A stretch of DNA of 6,183 bases, from positions 1-6,183 of the forward strand of contig JACPZN010000371.1 of the NCBI GenBank assembly GCA_016195505.1, written 5' to 3'. Every line of letters starts with the position of its first letter. Position 1 is the first letter of the stretch. This DNA is from Nitrospirota bacterium. GTDB taxonomy: Bacteria > Nitrospirota > Nitrospiria > Nitrospirales > Nitrospiraceae. Below, piece after piece: positions 6,013 to 6,183 of this stretch. A model generated the notes under the pieces. That model worked only from the letters and a program-made list of their open reading frames with translations. It did no database searches and had not been told where the DNA came from. The position numbers and the translations under genes were made by a program.

Positions 6013-6104
6013 AGGCAACGGTGTTTAAACTGAAGATCGCTATGGCGATAGGGTCTCCAAACAGGACTAGAACTGGACAGAGTTGTGCCAGAAACCCAGG
6101 AAGG

Positions 6105-6183
6105 TTAGTGCACCGTTTCGGTCAAGCGGAGACCATAGTCGATGAGGCTCTTGGCGGTGTTCCAGCGGCGGTTTGAGTTGAGG
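6105..6183 (-). CDS. C-terminal end of an unidentified minus-strand gene (cut by window edge)
   Basis: The minus strand is open from the window edge to TAA at 6107-6105 and gives 25 codons reading LNSNRRWNTAKSLIDYGLRL followed by TETVH. About 20 of the 25 codons end in G or C, as in the clearly coding genes nearby, and both the overlapping plus-strand frame and the region after the stop look non-coding. The basic, aromatic tail would fit a transposase C-terminus next to a decayed gene, but it is too short to identify and other proteins are equally possible. Confidence 0.4.
   Translation of the reverse strand, partial: LNSNRRWNTAKSLIDYGLRLTETVH

Larger units (their letters stand above)
5954..6104. 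other. Non-coding spacer between two minus-strand genes
   Basis: No open frame of coding character was found here. Besides the RBS and weak promoter for the decayed gene, there is a short inverted repeat, ATCGC/GCGAT (6036-6040 with 6045-6049, 4-base loop). There is also an imperfect one, CTGG...CCAG (about 6073-6091). Either could be remains of a transcription stop or of an element end, but both are too short to name. Confidence 0.4.

Overview
The window looks like chromosomal DNA from a moderately GC-rich Gram-negative-type bacterium. Gene style and product set (RpoD-like sigma factor, HtrA-type protease, LipB, Glu/Leu/Phe/Val-type glutamate dehydrogenase) would fit a Nitrospira-like member of the Nitrospirota. 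That placement is an impression from sequence style; no search was run.

Layout. Bases 1-519 hold the 3' part of a sigma-70 gene of the RpoD/SigA type, whose start lies outside the window. It is followed by a strong GC-rich hairpin (543-566). Bases 617-4511 form a tightly packed plus-strand cluster, probably one operon: an exported or membrane-anchored trypsin-like PDZ protease (HtrA/Deg family); lipB, which overlaps the protease stop by 4 bases; a glutamate dehydrogenase 14 bases downstream; a four-segment small membrane protein; and a 97-residue cytoplasmic protein of unknown function. A separate transcription unit follows, with a plausible sigma-70 promoter (4577-4605) and a very good ribosome binding site. 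It encodes a 177-residue secreted protein of unknown family (4693-5226).

The last kilobase (5227-6183) has no intact gene. It contains the remains of a minus-strand gene for a secreted protein (5953 down to 5256). That gene has a recognisable start, RBS and signal peptide, but also a premature TAA at the end of the signal peptide and a one-base deletion in an A-run. At the right edge there is the C-terminal end of another minus-strand gene (6183 down to 6105).

How the genes work together. The central cluster combines envelope protein quality control (protease), lipoate cofactor attachment (LipB, serving 2-oxoacid dehydrogenases and glycine cleavage) and the ammonia/2-oxoglutarate/glutamate junction (GDH). 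LipB and GDH both bear on 2-oxoglutarate metabolism, but the grouping may be no more than a housekeeping cluster. I found no CRISPR array, tRNA, rRNA, complete IS element or convincing novel defence or mobile system. The most notable observation is the decayed secreted-protein gene at the right end.
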